A stretch of DNA of 64,000 bases from Actinomycetales bacterium Actino_02 (GCA_001603275.1 LUYM01000016.1:62001-126000); one strand, 5' to 3'; shown: positions 17,475 through 28,850, counted from the first letter of the stretch. Program-made: numbers and translations. Notes: generated by a model not told the origin, from the sequence alone.

Positions 17475-18151
17475 GCGACAACGACGCACTGATCCCCGAA
17501 GCCGGCACCGGCCCGGCAGCTCAGTCCGCTCCGGTCCGTCAGGGCATGTGGGGCAAGGGCAGCGGCGACACCTCCGGCTACAACGGCCTGCGCCGCAGCG
17601 TCGACTGGCCGGCAGCGGCGGTCGCTCCCTACGGATCCTGGTTCGATGAGGCCCTGACCCGACTCAGCAGCCTGGTGGCCGACCCCTTCTACAAGGTGGT
17701 CGTCGATCATGGCGAGCTGACGGTCTACGTTGCGCGCGAGCGGGTGCTCGAGGTGATGCAGGCGTTGCGCGATGACGCCTTCCTGCGCTTCGAGTTCTGT
17801 GCGTCGGTCTCCGGCGTGCACTACCCGGACGAAGTCGGCAGCGAGCTGCACGTGGTCTACCACCTGCAGTCGATGACCCACAATCGCCGGATCCGGATCG
17901 AGACCACCTGCCCGGACGCCGATCCGCACGTGCCCAGCGTCGTGGCCGTCTACCCGGCCGCCGACTGGCATGAGCGCGAGACCTGGGACATGTTCGGCAT
18001 CCAGTTCGACGGGCACCCCTTCCTCACCCGGATCCTGATGCCGGATGACTGGGTAGGCCACCCGCAGCGCAAGGACTACCCGCTGGGCGGCATCCCGATC
18101 GAGTTCAAGGGCACGGTGGTGCCGCCGGTCGATTCCCGCAGGAGCTACTGA
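17471..18151 (+). CDS. nuoC: NADH-quinone oxidoreductase subunit C
   Basis: 226 residues, the 30-kDa hydrophilic subunit of the Q module. The hallmark [16 protein letters not shown] and the terminal [11 protein letters not shown] are present. The first 55 residues are a variable Gly/Ala-rich tail. It is coupled on both sides (ATGA with nuoB, TGATG with nuoD) and is separate from nuoD, not fused. Confidence 0.95.
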   Translation: MSDNDALIPEAGTGPAAQSAPVRQGMWGKGSGDTSGYNGLRRSVDWPAAAVAPYGSWFDEALTRLSSLVADPFYKVVVDHGELTVYVARERVLEVMQALRDDAFLRFEFCASVSGVHYPDEVGSELHVVYHLQSMTHNRRIRIETTCPDADPHVPSVVAVYPAADWHERETWDMFGIQFDGHPFLTRILMPDDWVGHPQRKDYPLGGIPIEFKGTVVPPVDSRRSY

Positions 18152-19497
18152 TGAAGGAAACGACGGACTTCTACGCCAGCTCGTCCGACGACGTCACCGA
18201 GGGTGCTGTCTACACGGCCATGGGTGGCGGCGACTGGGCCGACATCGCGGCTGAGCAGGCCGAACGCGGCGACGAGACGCTGGTCATCAACATGGGCCCG
18301 CAGCACCCGTCCACGCACGGCGTGCTGCGACTGATGGTGGAGGTGGACGGCGAGACCGTCACCAGCATCCGTCCGGGCATCGGCTTCCTGCACACCGGCA
18401 TCGAGAAGAACATGGAGTACCGGTCCTGGACCCAGGGCACGACCTTCGTGACCCGGATGGACTACGTGGCCCCGATCTTCAACGAGGTCGCCTACTGCCT
18501 GTCGGTGGAGCGGCTGCTGGGGATCGAGGACAAGATCCCGCAGCGCGCCAACGACATCCGGGTGCTGATGATGGAGTTGTGCCGGATCGCGTCCCACCTG
18601 GTTGCGGTTGGCACCGGCGGCATGGAGATCGGCGCCCTCACGGTGATGACGATCGGTTTCCGCGAGCGGGAGATGATCCTCGACTTCTTCGAGGCGACCA
18701 CCGGCCTGCGGATGAACCACGCCTACATCCGCCCGGGCGGCGTCGCCAACGACCTGCCCGAGACCGGAATCGCCCAGCTCCGCGACCTGATCAACTGGCT
18801 GGAGAAGCATCTGCCCGAATATGCGGCGTTCTGCAACGAGAACCCGATCTTCAAGGGCCGGATGTGCGGTATCGGCTACCAGGATCTTTCCGCCTGCTTC
18901 GCCCTCGGCGTGACCGGCCCGATCCTGCGCTCTACCGGCTACGGCTGGGACCTGCGCAAGCAGCAGCCGTACTGCGGCTACGAGAACTACGACTTCGACG
19001 TTGTCACCTGGGACACCAGCGATGCCTACGGACGGTTCCGAGTGCGACTGGACGAGATGTGGGAGAGCCTCAAGATCGTCAAGCAGTGCGCGGACCGTCT
19101 CGAGGCGTCGACCGGTGAGCCGGTGATGATCGACGATCCGAAGATCGCCTGGCCTGCCCAGTTGGCGGTCGGCCCGGACGGCCAGGGCAACTCCCACGAG
19201 CACATCAAGCACATCATGGGTGAGTCCATGGAGGCGCTGATCCACCACTTCAAGCTGGTCACCGAGGGCTTCCGGGTTCCGGCCGGTCAGGCCTACGTGC
19301 CGATCGAGAGCCCCAAGGGCGAGCTGGCCTGCCACATCGTCTCCGACGGTGGCACCCGGCCGTACCGGGCCCACATGCGGGACCCAGGATTCAACCACCT
19401 GCAATCCGTGCCGATCCAGTGCGAGGGCGGCATGCTGGCCGACATCGTGGTGGCGATCGGCTCCCTCGACCCCGTGATGGGAGGCGTGGACCGATGA
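18151..19497 (+). CDS. nuoD: NADH-quinone oxidoreductase subunit D
   Basis: 448 residues, the 49-kDa subunit that shapes the quinone pocket with NuoB. Visible: [15 protein letters not shown] (quinone-binding His), [26 protein letters not shown] and the C-terminal [12 protein letters not shown]. An N-terminal extension of about 45 acidic residues is typical of actinobacteria. The stop overlaps the nuoE ATG. Confidence 0.97.
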   Translation: MKETTDFYASSSDDVTEGAVYTAMGGGDWADIAAEQAERGDETLVINMGPQHPSTHGVLRLMVEVDGETVTSIRPGIGFLHTGIEKNMEYRSWTQGTTFVTRMDYVAPIFNEVAYCLSVERLLGIEDKIPQRANDIRVLMMELCRIASHLVAVGTGGMEIGALTVMTIGFREREMILDFFEATTGLRMNHAYIRPGGVANDLPETGIAQLRDLINWLEKHLPEYAAFCNENPIFKGRMCGIGYQDLSACFALGVTGPILRSTGYGWDLRKQQPYCGYENYDFDVVTWDTSDAYGRFRVRLDEMWESLKIVKQCADRLEASTGEPVMIDDPKIAWPAQLAVGPDGQGNSHEHIKHIMGESMEALIHHFKLVTEGFRVPAGQAYVPIESPKGELACHIVSDGGTRPYRAHMRDPGFNHLQSVPIQCEGGMLADIVVAIGSLDPVMGGVDR

Positions 19498-20210
19498 GCG
19501 GACACGAGTTCCAGTCGTTCTTCCCCGATTCCGGGGAGGTCGACATGAGCGATCCGAGCACCTCGATCGACGAGACCACGATTGCCGAGCTGCGCGCTCT
19601 GGCCGCCCGCTATCCGCAGCCGCGCTCCGCGCTGCTGCCCATGCTGCACCTGGTGCAGAGCGTGGACGGTCGGGTGTCCCCGGCGGGTATCGAAATCTGT
19701 GCCGAGATCCTGGGGATCACCCCGGCGCAGGTGTCCGGGGTGGCCACCTTCTACACGATGTACCGGCGCCGTCCCGGCGGGAAGCATCACGTCGGCGTCT
19801 GCACCACGGCGCTCTGCGCGGTGATGGGCGGCGACGCGCTGCTCGATCAGGTCAGCCACAAGCTCGGCATCGGCCCGGACGAGACGACGCCGGACGGCAA
19901 GTTCAGCCTCGAGCGGATCGAATGCAACGCGGCCTGTGACTTCGCCCCGGTGATGACGGTGAACTGGGAGTTCATGGACAACATGACCCCGCAGAAGGCC
20001 GAGAAGCTGCTGGACGACCTGGCCGCTGATCGCGAGGTGACGTCCACTCGCGGTGCCACCATCACCAGCTGGCGTGAAGCCGAGCGGGTGCTGGCCGGAT
20101 ACTCCGACGGGCGCGCCGACGAGGGTCCGAGCGCCGGCGAGGCCTCGCTGCTGGGCAAGCAACTCGCCGATGAGAACGGCTGGAGCGCACCGAAGGGGGA
20201 GCAGGCCTGA
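19494..20210 (+). CDS. nuoE: NADH-quinone oxidoreductase subunit E
   Basis: 238 residues, the 24-kDa subunit with the N1a [2Fe-2S] cluster: GVCTTALC and [11 protein letters not shown] give the four Cys. [17 protein letters not shown] is the family's preceding segment. The C-terminal 65 residues, beyond the thioredoxin-like domain, are hydrophilic and variable. A second ATG about 17 codons downstream (before SDPSTS) is an alternative start. Confidence 0.95.
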   Translation: MSGHEFQSFFPDSGEVDMSDPSTSIDETTIAELRALAARYPQPRSALLPMLHLVQSVDGRVSPAGIEICAEILGITPAQVSGVATFYTMYRRRPGGKHHVGVCTTALCAVMGGDALLDQVSHKLGIGPDETTPDGKFSLERIECNAACDFAPVMTVNWEFMDNMTPQKAEKLLDDLAADREVTSTRGATITSWREAERVLAGYSDGRADEGPSAGEASLLGKQLADENGWSAPKGEQA

Positions 20211-21532
20211 TGACTGACCTCTTGACGCCGGTCCTGTCGGCCAACTGGGGCACCGAGCGGTCCTGGACGCTGGACGGCTACCGGGCCAGTGGTGGCTACA
20301 CCGCCATTGAGAAGGCCCTCAAGCTGACCCCGGACGAGGTGACCACTCTGGTCAAGGACGCCGGGCTGCGCGGACGTGGCGGCGCGGGCTTCCCGACCGG
20401 CATGAAGTGGAGCTTCGTGCCCAAGGACAACCCGAACCCCAAGTACCTGGTGGTGAACGCCGACGAGTCCGAGCCGGGCACCTGCAAGGACATGCCGCTG
20501 CTGCTGGCCAGCCCGCACACCCTGGTCGAGGGCATGATCATCGCCTCGTACGCGATCGGCTGCCATACCGCCTTCGTCTACATCCGTGGCGAGGTGCTGC
20601 ACGTGCATCGCCGGATGCAAGCCGCTGTGGCTGAGGCGTACGCCGCCGGGCTGCTCGGCAAGAGCATCCTGGGCTCTGGCTACGACCTGGACATCATCGT
20701 CCACGCCGGCGCGGGCGCCTACATCTGTGGCGAGGAGACGGCGCTGCTGGATTCGCTGGAGGGCCATCGCGGTCAGCCGCGATTGCGTCCGCCGTTCCCC
20801 GCCGTGGCCGGCCTGTACGCGTCCCCGACCGTGATCAACAACGTCGAGTCGATCGCCTCGGTTCCGGCGATCGTCGGCAACGGTGTGGCCTGGTTCTCCT
20901 CGATGGGCACCGAGAAGTCCAAGGGAATGACCTTGTACTCGCTGTCGGGCCACGTGCGCCGTCCCGGCCAGTTCGAGGCTCCGCTGGGGATCACCCTGCG
21001 CCAGCTGCTCGACCTGTCCGGCGGCATTCGCACCGGACATCAGCTGAAGTTCTGGACCCCGGGCGGCTCGTCCACTCCGATCCTGACCGCCGAGCACCTG
21101 GACGTTCCGCTCGACTACGAGGGAATGGCCGGCGTCGGCTCGATGCTGGGCACCAAGGCGCTGCAGATCTTCGACGAAACCACCTCGGTGGTGCGCACCA
21201 CGCTGCGCTGGGTCGAGTTCTACAAGCACGAGTCCTGCGGTAAGTGCACGCCGTGCCGTGAAGGCAACTGGTGGCTGGTCCAGATCCTGAAGCGGTTCGA
21301 AGCCGGCGAAGCCGAAGAGGGCGACATCGAGAAGCTGCTCGACGTGGCCGACAACATCGGCGGCAAGTCATTCTGTGCCCTCGCCGACGGTGCCGTGGCC
21401 TGCGTCACCAGCGCTGTGCGGCACTTCCGTTCCGAGTTCGAGGCCGGGTACCACACCCCGGCATGGGAGCTGTTCCCGTACGGGCGCAGCGCTCTGTTCG
21501 CGGTGGCAGACAAGTCAGGAGCGCACGCATGA
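20210..21532 (+). CDS. nuoF: NADH-quinone oxidoreductase subunit F
   Basis: 440 residues, the 51-kDa NADH-binding subunit with FMN and the N3 [4Fe-4S] cluster. RGRGGAGFPTGMKW is the NADH/FMN loop, GAGAYICGEETALLDSLEG follows, and ESCGKCTPCREG plus a later Cys bind N3. Electrons enter complex I here. The start overlaps the nuoE stop (TGATG). Confidence 0.97.
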   Translation: MTDLLTPVLSANWGTERSWTLDGYRASGGYTAIEKALKLTPDEVTTLVKDAGLRGRGGAGFPTGMKWSFVPKDNPNPKYLVVNADESEPGTCKDMPLLLASPHTLVEGMIIASYAIGCHTAFVYIRGEVLHVHRRMQAAVAEAYAAGLLGKSILGSGYDLDIIVHAGAGAYICGEETALLDSLEGHRGQPRLRPPFPAVAGLYASPTVINNVESIASVPAIVGNGVAWFSSMGTEKSKGMTLYSLSGHVRRPGQFEAPLGITLRQLLDLSGGIRTGHQLKFWTPGGSSTPILTAEHLDVPLDYEGMAGVGSMLGTKALQIFDETTSVVRTTLRWVEFYKHESCGKCTPCREGNWWLVQILKRFEAGEAEEGDIEKLLDVADNIGGKSFCALADGAVACVTSAVRHFRSEFEAGYHTPAWELFPYGRSALFAVADKSGAHA

Positions 21533-23967
21533 GCGTGATTGCCAAGGCCGGCCAGGACGTGGCTGCGGTCGACACCATCACGGTCACCATCGACGGCATC
21601 GAGGTGGCTGTGCCCAAGGGCACGCTGGCCATCCGGGCCGCGGAACTGGTCGGAATCGCGATCCCGCGGTTCTGTGATCACCCGCTGCTCGACCCGGTCG
21701 GAGCCTGCCGCCAGTGCATGGTGGAGGTGCCCGATGCCGGCAATGGCCGCGGCTTCCCCAAGCCGCAGGCGTCCTGCACGCTCGAGGTTGCCAACGGCAT
21801 GCAGATCAAGACCCAGCACACCTCGGCGATTGCGGCCAAGGCCCAGACCGGGATGCTGGAGCTGCTGCTGATCAACCACCCGCTGGACTGCCCGATCTGC
21901 GACAAGGGCGGGGAGTGCCCGTTGCAGAACCAGGCGCTCAGCAATGGCGCCGGGGAGTCCCGCTACCAGGGCGTCAAGCGGACCTACCCGAAGCCGGTGC
22001 CGATCTCGGCGCAGATCCTGCTGGATCGGGAGCGCTGCGTGTTGTGCGCGCGCTGCACCCGGTTCTCCGAGCAGATCTCCGGCGATCCGCTGATCGCGCT
22101 GGTCGAGCGCGGCGCGCTCCAGCAGGTCGGCAAGTACGCCGATGATCCCTACGACTCCTACTTCTCGGGCAACGTCGTCCAGATCTGCCCGGTGGGTGCG
22201 CTGACCTCGACGTCGTACCGGTTCAACAGCCGGCCCTACGACCTGGTCAGCACCGAGGTCACCTGTGAACACTGCGCGGCCGGCTGCACGTTGCGGTCCG
22301 ACCAGCGCCACGGTGTGGTCCGGCGCCGCTTGGCCGCGATCAATCCTGCGGTGAATGAGGAGTGGAACTGTGACAAGGGCCGCTTCGCCTTCGTCTCCGG
22401 ACGCGGTGAGGATCGGCTGACCACTCCGCTGGTGCGTCGCGACGGTGAGCTGAAGCCGGCGTCGTGGGCCGAGGCGATCGATGCGGCCGTGACCGGGCTG
22501 AAGGTAGCCGGCGACAAGGTCGGTGTTCTGACCGGCGGTCGGCTGGTCGTCGAGGACGCCTACGGCTACGCCAAGTTCGCCCGGACGGTGCTCGGCACCA
22601 ACAACATCGACTTCCGGTCACGTCCGATCGGTGCCGGCGAGGCGGCCTTCCTGGCTGAGCGGGTCGCCGGACGAACCCTGAACGATGCTGTGACCTACGC
22701 GGACCTGGAGACCGCGGGAACCGTGGTCCTGGTCGGCCTGGAGGCCGAAGAGGAGGCACCGCTGGTCTTCCTGCGGCTGCGCAAGGCCGTTCGCAAGAAG
22801 GGTCTCGCGGTCAAGGTGATCGCGGCCCGGCTGAGCAACGGCAGCAGCAAGCTGAACGCCGAGCTGATTTCGACCGTCCCCGGTGACGAGGCGGCGGCAC
22901 TGCGTGGCTTGGAGCTTCCGGCCGGCGCGGTGATTGTGGTCGGTGAGCGTGCCGCGCTTGCCGCCGGCGCGCTGACCGCCGCAGCCGAGGTGGCCGACGC
23001 AGCCGGAGCCCGACTGGCCTGGATTCCTCGCCGGGCCGGTGATCGCGGAGCGATCGAGGCCGGCTGTCTGCCCAACCTGTTGCCCGGTGGCCGTACTGTC
23101 GCCGACGCCGCGGCCCGGGTGGACGTGGCCGGCGCCTGGGAGGTCGAATCGCTGCCGACCGCCGAGGGCCTGGAGGCTCCGGCGATGCTGGCAGCCGCTG
23201 TGGACGGTCAGCTGAATGCACTGGTCGTGGCCGGCCTGGAGCCGGTCGACTTCGCCGATGCCGCTGCCGTTCGCGCCGGACTTGACCAGGTCGGTTTCCT
23301 GGTCAGCCTGGAGAGCCGCGCCTCGGAGGTGACCGAGCGGGCCGATGTGGTCTTCCCGGTGGCCCTGATCGAGGAGCGCTCGGGCACCTTCTGGAACTGG
23401 GAGCATCGCCCCGGGGCGGTCGGCCAGGTGATCCGGGGGACCGGCGCACCGATGACCGACCTGCGCGTGTTGGCGGCCCTGGCCGACGGACTCGGCACCC
23501 CGCTGGGGATCCGCACCACGGCTCAGGCCGCTGCCGAGCTGGCCGAGCTCGGCGGCTACCAGCCTGCGGCTCCGGCGAAGGCCGCCAAAGCGTCCACTCG
23601 TAAGGCAGCCGCAAAGCCTGCGGCGAAAGCGGCTGGTAGCGATGGCGAGCAGCTGGTGAAGCTGTCCACCTGGCGTCAGCTGATCGACGGTGGTCGCGGC
23701 CAGGACGGCGAGTCGGCGATGGCGGCCACTGCGAAGCCGACGGTGGCTCGAATCAGCCCGGCCTTGGCCGAGCGGCTCGGTGCGGCCGACGGCCAGCTGG
23801 TGACCATCTCCGCCGCGGCGGGCTGGTACACGATGCCGGTGGCAATCAGCGCCGACATGGTCGATGGGACGGTCTGGCTGCCGACCAACTCGGCCGGAAC
23901 CGGGCTCGGAGAGCTCGGAGTGGTCTTCGGCGACGAGGTCGCGCTGAGCCTGGGAGGCGAGGAATGA
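21529..23967 (+). CDS. nuoG: NADH-quinone oxidoreductase subunit G
   Basis: 812 residues. The N-terminus holds a [2Fe-2S] domain (FCDHPLLDPVGACRQCMVEV), then the HxxxCxxC region (NHPLDCPICDKGGECPLQ), a [4Fe-4S] set (CVLCARCTRFSE ... ICPVGALTS), and an EVTCEHCAAGC cluster leading into the molybdopterin-oxidoreductase-like fold, which binds no cofactor in complex I. Residues 679-704 form an Ala/Lys/Pro linker before a final domain of about 105 residues that resembles a molydopterin-dinucleotide-binding fold. ATG 21529 overlaps the nuoF stop. Confidence 0.96.
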   Translation: MSVIAKAGQDVAAVDTITVTIDGIEVAVPKGTLAIRAAELVGIAIPRFCDHPLLDPVGACRQCMVEVPDAGNGRGFPKPQASCTLEVANGMQIKTQHTSAIAAKAQTGMLELLLINHPLDCPICDKGGECPLQNQALSNGAGESRYQGVKRTYPKPVPISAQILLDRERCVLCARCTRFSEQISGDPLIALVERGALQQVGKYADDPYDSYFSGNVVQICPVGALTSTSYRFNSRPYDLVSTEVTCEHCAAGCTLRSDQRHGVVRRRLAAINPAVNEEWNCDKGRFAFVSGRGEDRLTTPLVRRDGELKPASWAEAIDAAVTGLKVAGDKVGVLTGGRLVVEDAYGYAKFARTVLGTNNIDFRSRPIGAGEAAFLAERVAGRTLNDAVTYADLETAGTVVLVGLEAEEEAPLVFLRLRKAVRKKGLAVKVIAARLSNGSSKLNAELISTVPGDEAAALRGLELPAGAVIVVGERAALAAGALTAAAEVADAAGARLAWIPRRAGDRGAIEAGCLPNLLPGGRTVADAAARVDVAGAWEVESLPTAEGLEAPAMLAAAVDGQLNALVVAGLEPVDFADAAAVRAGLDQVGFLVSLESRASEVTERADVVFPVALIEERSGTFWNWEHRPGAVGQVIRGTGAPMTDLRVLAALADGLGTPLGIRTTAQAAAELAELGGYQPAAPAKAAKASTRKAAAKPAAKAAGSDGEQLVKLSTWRQLIDGGRGQDGESAMAATAKPTVARISPALAERLGAADGQLVTISAAAGWYTMPVAISADMVDGTVWLPTNSAGTGLGELGVVFGDEVALSLGGEE

Positions 23968-25265
23968 ACGATCCGTGGTGGTTGGTCCTGATCAAGGTCG
24001 TCGTACTGTTCGTCGTCCTGCTGGTGTGGACCATCTTCAACGTCTGGTACGAGCGGCGGCTGGTCGGCAAGATGCAGCACCGACTCGGCCCGATCATGAA
24101 CGGCCCCTTCGGCTTGGGGCAGGCCCTGGCCGACGGCATGAAGCTCCTGATCAAGGAGGACTTCATCCCGTCCATGGTCGATCGGGTGCTGTTCGTCCTG
24201 GCTCCAATGATCGCCGGCACAGCCGCGTTCACTGCCTGGGCCGTGATGCCCTTCGGCGGCGAGGTGGAGATCTTCGGGGTCAAGACCTACCTGCAGCTGG
24301 CTGACCTTCCGGTCGGCGTGCTCGTGCTGCTGGCGGTGACCAGCGTCGGCATCTACGGCTTCGTGCTGGCCGGGTGGTCGTCCAACTCGCCCTACTCGCT
24401 GCTCGGCGGCCTGCGCTCCAGCGCCCAGATGATCTCCTATGAGATCGCCATGGGGCTCTCGCTGGTCTCGGTCTTCCTGTTTGCGGGCTCGATGTCCACC
24501 CACGACATCGTCGAGGCTCAGCGCAACGAGATCATCTTCTTCGGTCAGCACACGACGCTGCCGGGTTGGTACGGGCTGATGATGATCCCGGCCTTCGTGG
24601 TCTACGTGATCTCGATGGTCGGCGAGACCAACCGCGCCCCGTTCGACCTTCCTGAGGCCGAGTCGGAGCTGGTCAGCGGCTACATCACCGAGTACTCCGG
24701 CTTCAAGTACGCGATTTACTTCCTGGCCGAGTACATCAACATGGCCACCGTCTCGGCGATCGCCACTACCTTGTTCGTCGGTGGCTACCTGCCGTTCTGG
24801 CCGCTCAACCTGGTGCCCGGCCTGGATAACCCGTGGCTCGGCCCGATCTGGTTCGCCGTGAAGGTTCAGCTGTTCATCTCGCTGTTCGTGTGGCTGCGCG
24901 GCACGCTGCCGCGGTTCCGCTACGACCAGTTCATGAGCCTGGGCTGGAAGGCGCTGATCCCGATCTCGTTGGGCTGGGTCGCCTTGGTCGCCACCTTCCG
25001 CGGCCTCAGTAACGCCGGACTGCTGCAGGGCCCGGTGCTCTACCTGGTGGTCGGCGTCGTGGTGCTGGCGCTGCTGATCTTCGCCTTCGTCGGTGAGAAG
25101 CAGGAGGAGCCGCCGCCCGATCGTCCGGTCGTGCTGGACGCGTTCGCCGGCGGCTACCCGGTGCCGCCGATGCCCGGCCAGGTGCTGCCCGAGTTCAGCA
25201 ATGTGGTTGCCCCGGCTGCGGCCGAAGTGACCGATGTCGACACGACCCGCGGAGGAGAAGCCTGA
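23964..25265 (+). CDS. nuoH: NADH-quinone oxidoreductase subunit H
   Basis: 433 residues, eight or so membrane helices, joining the peripheral arm to the membrane arm at the quinone chamber. Conserved: [36 protein letters not shown], the acidic loop [22 protein letters not shown] (shown in parts: [17 protein letters not shown]) and [14 protein letters not shown] soluble Pro-rich tail of about 50 residues follows the last helix, as in other actinobacteria. Confidence 0.97.
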   Translation: MNDPWWLVLIKVVVLFVVLLVWTIFNVWYERRLVGKMQHRLGPIMNGPFGLGQALADGMKLLIKEDFIPSMVDRVLFVLAPMIAGTAAFTAWAVMPFGGEVEIFGVKTYLQLADLPVGVLVLLAVTSVGIYGFVLAGWSSNSPYSLLGGLRSSAQMISYEIAMGLSLVSVFLFAGSMSTHDIVEAQRNEIIFFGQHTTLPGWYGLMMIPAFVVYVISMVGETNRAPFDLPEAESELVSGYITEYSGFKYAIYFLAEYINMATVSAIATTLFVGGYLPFWPLNLVPGLDNPWLGPIWFAVKVQLFISLFVWLRGTLPRFRYDQFMSLGWKALIPISLGWVALVATFRGLSNAGLLQGPVLYLVVGVVVLALLIFAFVGEKQEEPPPDRPVVLDAFAGGYPVPPMPGQVLPEFSNVVAPAAAEVTDVDTTRGGEA

Positions 25266-25828
25266 TGGGCGCTTTCGATGCTTGGGCCGGCTTTGGGGTG
25301 ACCTTCCGGACGATGTTCCGCAAGACCTTCACCCAGGGCTACCCGGAGAAGGGCAAGGAGAAGGTCACCGCGCCTCGCTTCCACGGACGTCACCAGCTGA
25401 ACCGCTGGCCGGACGGCCTGGAGAAGTGTGTGGGCTGTGAGCTGTGCGCTTGGGCCTGCCCGGCAGACGCCATCTATGTCGAGGGTGCCGACAACACCGA
25501 CGTCGAGCGGTACTCGCCCGGCGAGCGGTACGGCCGCGTCTACCAGATCAACTACTTGCGCTGCATCCTGTGCGGGCTGTGCATCGAGGCGTGCCCGACC
25601 CGTGCCCTCACCATGACCAATGACTTCAAGCTGGCCGATGTGACCAGGGAGAAGATGATCTACACCAAGGACCGGCTGCTGGCGCCGTTGCTGCCCGGAA
25701 TGGAGCAGCCGCCGCATCCGCGTCGGCTCGGTGCCGACGAGAAGGACTACTTCCTCGGCCTGCCGGCCACCGGCCAGCCGGACAACCGGACCCCTGTGGT
25801 CGGCGATGAGCGGGAGGCCGGACGATGA
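25265..25828 (+). CDS. nuoI: NADH-quinone oxidoreductase subunit I
   Basis: 187 residues with two [4Fe-4S] motifs of the ferredoxin type: [16 protein letters not shown] and [16 protein letters not shown]. They are N6a and N6b, carrying electrons to N2 in NuoB. The N-terminal amphipathic segment [16 protein letters not shown] anchors it to the membrane arm. TGATG overlap with nuoH. Confidence 0.97.
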   Translation: MGAFDAWAGFGVTFRTMFRKTFTQGYPEKGKEKVTAPRFHGRHQLNRWPDGLEKCVGCELCAWACPADAIYVEGADNTDVERYSPGERYGRVYQINYLRCILCGLCIEACPTRALTMTNDFKLADVTREKMIYTKDRLLAPLLPGMEQPPHPRRLGADEKDYFLGLPATGQPDNRTPVVGDEREAGR

Positions 25829-26616
25829 GTGGGGCGGAAATCACCTTCTGGATCGCGGCACCGCTGATGGTGATCGCGGCGGCCCTGGGCCTGCTGGTCT
25901 TCCGTAAGGCGGTCTACTCGGCGCTGTGCATCGCGTTCGTGATGATCAATCTGGCCGTCTTGTACGCCTCGCTGGATGCGATGTTCCTGACCTTCGTCCA
26001 GATCATCGTCTACACCGGCGCAATCATGATGCTGTTCCTGTTCGTGCTGATGCTGGTCGGTGTCGACACTCCGGACTCCATGGTGGAGACCTTGAAGGGG
26101 CAGCGGGGCTCGGCGATCGCCGCGGCCATCGGCCTGCTCGGCCTGATCGTGTTCGGCATCGCGGGTGCGCTCAACGGCGGGCCCAAGGTCGGTCTGGACG
26201 CTGCCAATGCCGCTTACGGCGGCAATGTGGAGTCGCTGGCCGCGTTGATCTTCGGTCGCTACGTGTTCATCTTCGAGCTGACCTCGGCGTTGCTGATCAC
26301 TGCAGCCATCGGCGCCATGGTGCTCGGCCAGCACGCGCGCACCAAGCCGAAGGCCACCCAGGCCGATCGGGCCGCGGAGCGGATGCGTCGCTACGCCGCC
26401 GACGGCGTCCATCCCGGCACGCTGCCGAACTCCGGCGTCCTGGCCCGGCACAACTCGATCGCCACTCCGGCGCTGCTGCCGGATGGCTCGGTGAGCGATG
26501 CCTCGGTGTCGCCCACGCTGGTCTCCCGCGGTGTGATCGTGGACGCACCGGCCATGAGCCAGATCACCGCATCGGCCTTCGACCAGGTCGAGACCGCTCA
26601 GGAGGAGGACCAGTGA
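25825..26616 (+). CDS. nuoJ: NADH-quinone oxidoreductase subunit J
   Basis: 263 residues, five membrane helices in the first 165 residues, then a hydrophilic tail of about 95 residues. Helix 3 carries the conserved [20 protein letters not shown]. The tail is long relative to the enterobacterial protein but usual in actinobacteria; its sequence ([17 protein letters not shown]) suggests no separate domain. Confidence 0.95.
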   Translation: MSGAEITFWIAAPLMVIAAALGLLVFRKAVYSALCIAFVMINLAVLYASLDAMFLTFVQIIVYTGAIMMLFLFVLMLVGVDTPDSMVETLKGQRGSAIAAAIGLLGLIVFGIAGALNGGPKVGLDAANAAYGGNVESLAALIFGRYVFIFELTSALLITAAIGAMVLGQHARTKPKATQADRAAERMRRYAADGVHPGTLPNSGVLARHNSIATPALLPDGSVSDASVSPTLVSRGVIVDAPAMSQITASAFDQVETAQEEDQ

Positions 26617-26912
26617 GTCCGGACAACTACCTCTACCTCGCCGCCGCGCTCTTCGCGATCGGGACGGCCGGGGTGATGCTGCGCCGCAATGCGCTGGTCG
26701 CCTTTATGTCGGTCGAGCTGATGCTGAACGCGGCCAACCTCGCGATGGTCGCCTTCGCATCGGCCCGCGGCAACCTGGACGGCCAAGTGGCCACCTTCTT
26801 CGTGATGGTGGTGGCCGCCGCCGAGGTCGTGGTCGGGCTGAGCATCATCATCACCATCTACCGCACCCGACGGTCCACTTCGGTGGACGCGGCGAACCTG
26901 CTGAAGCTGTGA
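26613..26912 (+). CDS. nuoK: NADH-quinone oxidoreductase subunit K
   Basis: 99 residues, three membrane helices with the conserved glutamates in [11 protein letters not shown] and [11 protein letters not shown] that form the proton path. GTG start at 26613 overlaps the nuoJ stop and follows an AGGAGG ribosome site. Confidence 0.96.
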   Translation: MSPDNYLYLAAALFAIGTAGVMLRRNALVAFMSVELMLNAANLAMVAFASARGNLDGQVATFFVMVVAAAEVVVGLSIIITIYRTRRSTSVDAANLLKL

Positions 26913-26925
26913 AGGGCCGCAACTG

Positions 26926-28836
26926 ATGATCAGTCTGGAAACGACATTCGCCCCGGTGCTGGCCACCGGCCTGACCAGCTATGCCTGGTTGATCATCGCC
27001 ATCCCGGCGATCTCGGCAGCGGTCCTGCTGCTCGGCGGTCGGCTGCTGGATCAGGTCGGTCACTGGCTCGGCGTGGCTGCGGTCACCGCGTCCTTCGTGA
27101 TCGCCGCGACGCTGTTCGGCTACCAGTTGATGTCGGACGAGTCGGCGCGGGCCATCTCGGTGCCGCTGTACACCTGGATCGCCGCCGGCACCTGGAAGGT
27201 CACGGCCGGCTTGCTGATCGACCAGCTGTCGATCCTGTTCGCGTTGTTGATCACCGGGGTCGGTGCCCTGATCCACGTCTACTCGGTCGGCTACATGGCT
27301 CCCGACGAGCGGCGCCGGCGCTTCTTCGCCTACCTGAACCTGTTCATTGCGGCCATGCTCACCTTGGTGCTGGCCGACAACTACCTGGTGCTGTTTGTGG
27401 GCTGGGAGGGCGTCGGTTTGGCCTCCTACCTGCTGATCGGCTTCTGGCAGCACAAGCCGTCCGCGGCCGCCGCAGCTAAGAAGGCCTTCGTGATGAACCG
27501 GATCGGCGACCTGGGGCTGACCATGGCCGTGATGAGCATGCTGGCTCTGTTCGGCAGCTCGTCCTTCGCCGCGGTCAATGCCGGCGCCGAGCACTTGGAC
27601 GCGTTCTGGGTGGCCACGATCGGTCTGCTGCTCCTGCTGGGCGCCTGCGGCAAGTCGGCCCAGGTTCCGCTGCAGGCCTGGCTGCTGGACGCCATGGAAG
27701 GCCCGACTCCTGTGTCGGCGCTGATCCACGCGGCCACCATGGTGACCGCCGGTGTCTATCTGGTCGTCCGCAGCCATGCGATCTTCTCGATCTCGCCGGT
27801 GGCCTCGACCGCTGTGGTCGTGGTCGGTGCGGTGACCCTGCTGGTCGGCGCCTGGATCGGTACCAGCAAGGACGACATCAAGAAGGTGTTGGCCGGCTCC
27901 ACGATGAGCCAGATCGGCTACATGATGCTGGCTGCTGGTCTCGGCCCGGTCGGCTACGCGTTCGCCATCTTCCACCTGCTCACCCACGGCTTCTTCAAGG
28001 CCAACATGTTCCTGGGCGCCGGCTCGGTGATGCACGCCATGGACGACGACGTGAACATGCGCCATTACGGAGCGTTGGCGAAGGTGACCAGGATCACATT
28101 CCTCACCTTCGGCATGGGCTACCTGGCCATCATCGGGTTCCCGTTCTTCGCCGGCTACTTCTCCAAGGACCACATCATCGAGGCCGCCTTCGAGGTGAGC
28201 ACTGTGGCCGGGATCGCCGCCCTGGTTGGCGCGGGCATCACCGCTTTCTACATGACCCGCCTGATGCTGATGACGTTCTTCGGCGAGAAGCGCTGGCGCG
28301 AGGGCGTGCATCCGCACGAGTCGCCGCTGGTGATGACGGTGCCGCTGATCGTCCTCGCCGTGTTCTCCATCGGTGCCGGTGCGCTGATGAACTGGTGGAT
28401 TCAAGATTGGCTCGAACCTGCTGTGGGCAACCACGTCCACGAGATCTCCATCGTGCCCGGGCCGATCGGCTGGCTGACCATGCTGATTGTCGCCGCCGGT
28501 ATCGCCCTGGGCTGGTACCTGTTCGGCCGGCAGCCGGTTCCGGCCGAGGCCCCGGCTTCGCGCAACCCGTTCACGGTGGCAGGTCGCAATGATCTGTTCG
28601 GTGACCTGGTCAACGACACGCTCGTGGTCCGTCCGACGATGTTCGCCTCTCGTGGCCTGGTCGCCAATGACGACAAGGTGATCGACGGTGGCGTCGGCGG
28701 CCTGGCAACCCTGACCGTGGGGCTGTCGAACCAGGTCAGAAAGCTGCAGACCGGCCAGGTCCGTAACTACGCCCTGACCATGACCCTCGGCGTTGTGCTG
28801 GTGGGCGTGATCGTGATTCTCAGTCAGCTGGGCTGA
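26926..28836 (+). CDS. nuoL: NADH-quinone oxidoreductase subunit L
   Basis: 636 residues, the distal antiporter-like proton-pumping subunit. Conserved: VGWEGVGLASYLLIGFW with the key Glu, GKSAQVPLQAWLLDAMEGPTP (Lys and His of the channel; shown as QVPLQAWLLDAMEGPTPV), AGVYLVVRS and the C-terminal long lateral helix region. About 16 membrane segments. Confidence 0.96.
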   Translation: MISLETTFAPVLATGLTSYAWLIIAIPAISAAVLLLGGRLLDQVGHWLGVAAVTASFVIAATLFGYQLMSDESARAISVPLYTWIAAGTWKVTAGLLIDQLSILFALLITGVGALIHVYSVGYMAPDERRRRFFAYLNLFIAAMLTLVLADNYLVLFVGWEGVGLASYLLIGFWQHKPSAAAAAKKAFVMNRIGDLGLTMAVMSMLALFGSSSFAAVNAGAEHLDAFWVATIGLLLLLGACGKSAQVPLQAWLLDAMEGPTPVSALIHAATMVTAGVYLVVRSHAIFSISPVASTAVVVVGAVTLLVGAWIGTSKDDIKKVLAGSTMSQIGYMMLAAGLGPVGYAFAIFHLLTHGFFKANMFLGAGSVMHAMDDDVNMRHYGALAKVTRITFLTFGMGYLAIIGFPFFAGYFSKDHIIEAAFEVSTVAGIAALVGAGITAFYMTRLMLMTFFGEKRWREGVHPHESPLVMTVPLIVLAVFSIGAGALMNWWIQDWLEPAVGNHVHEISIVPGPIGWLTMLIVAAGIALGWYLFGRQPVPAEAPASRNPFTVAGRNDLFGDLVNDTLVVRPTMFASRGLVANDDKVIDGGVGGLATLTVGLSNQVRKLQTGQVRNYALTMTLGVVLVGVIVILSQLG

Positions 28837-28850
28837 GGGAGGAACTAGTG

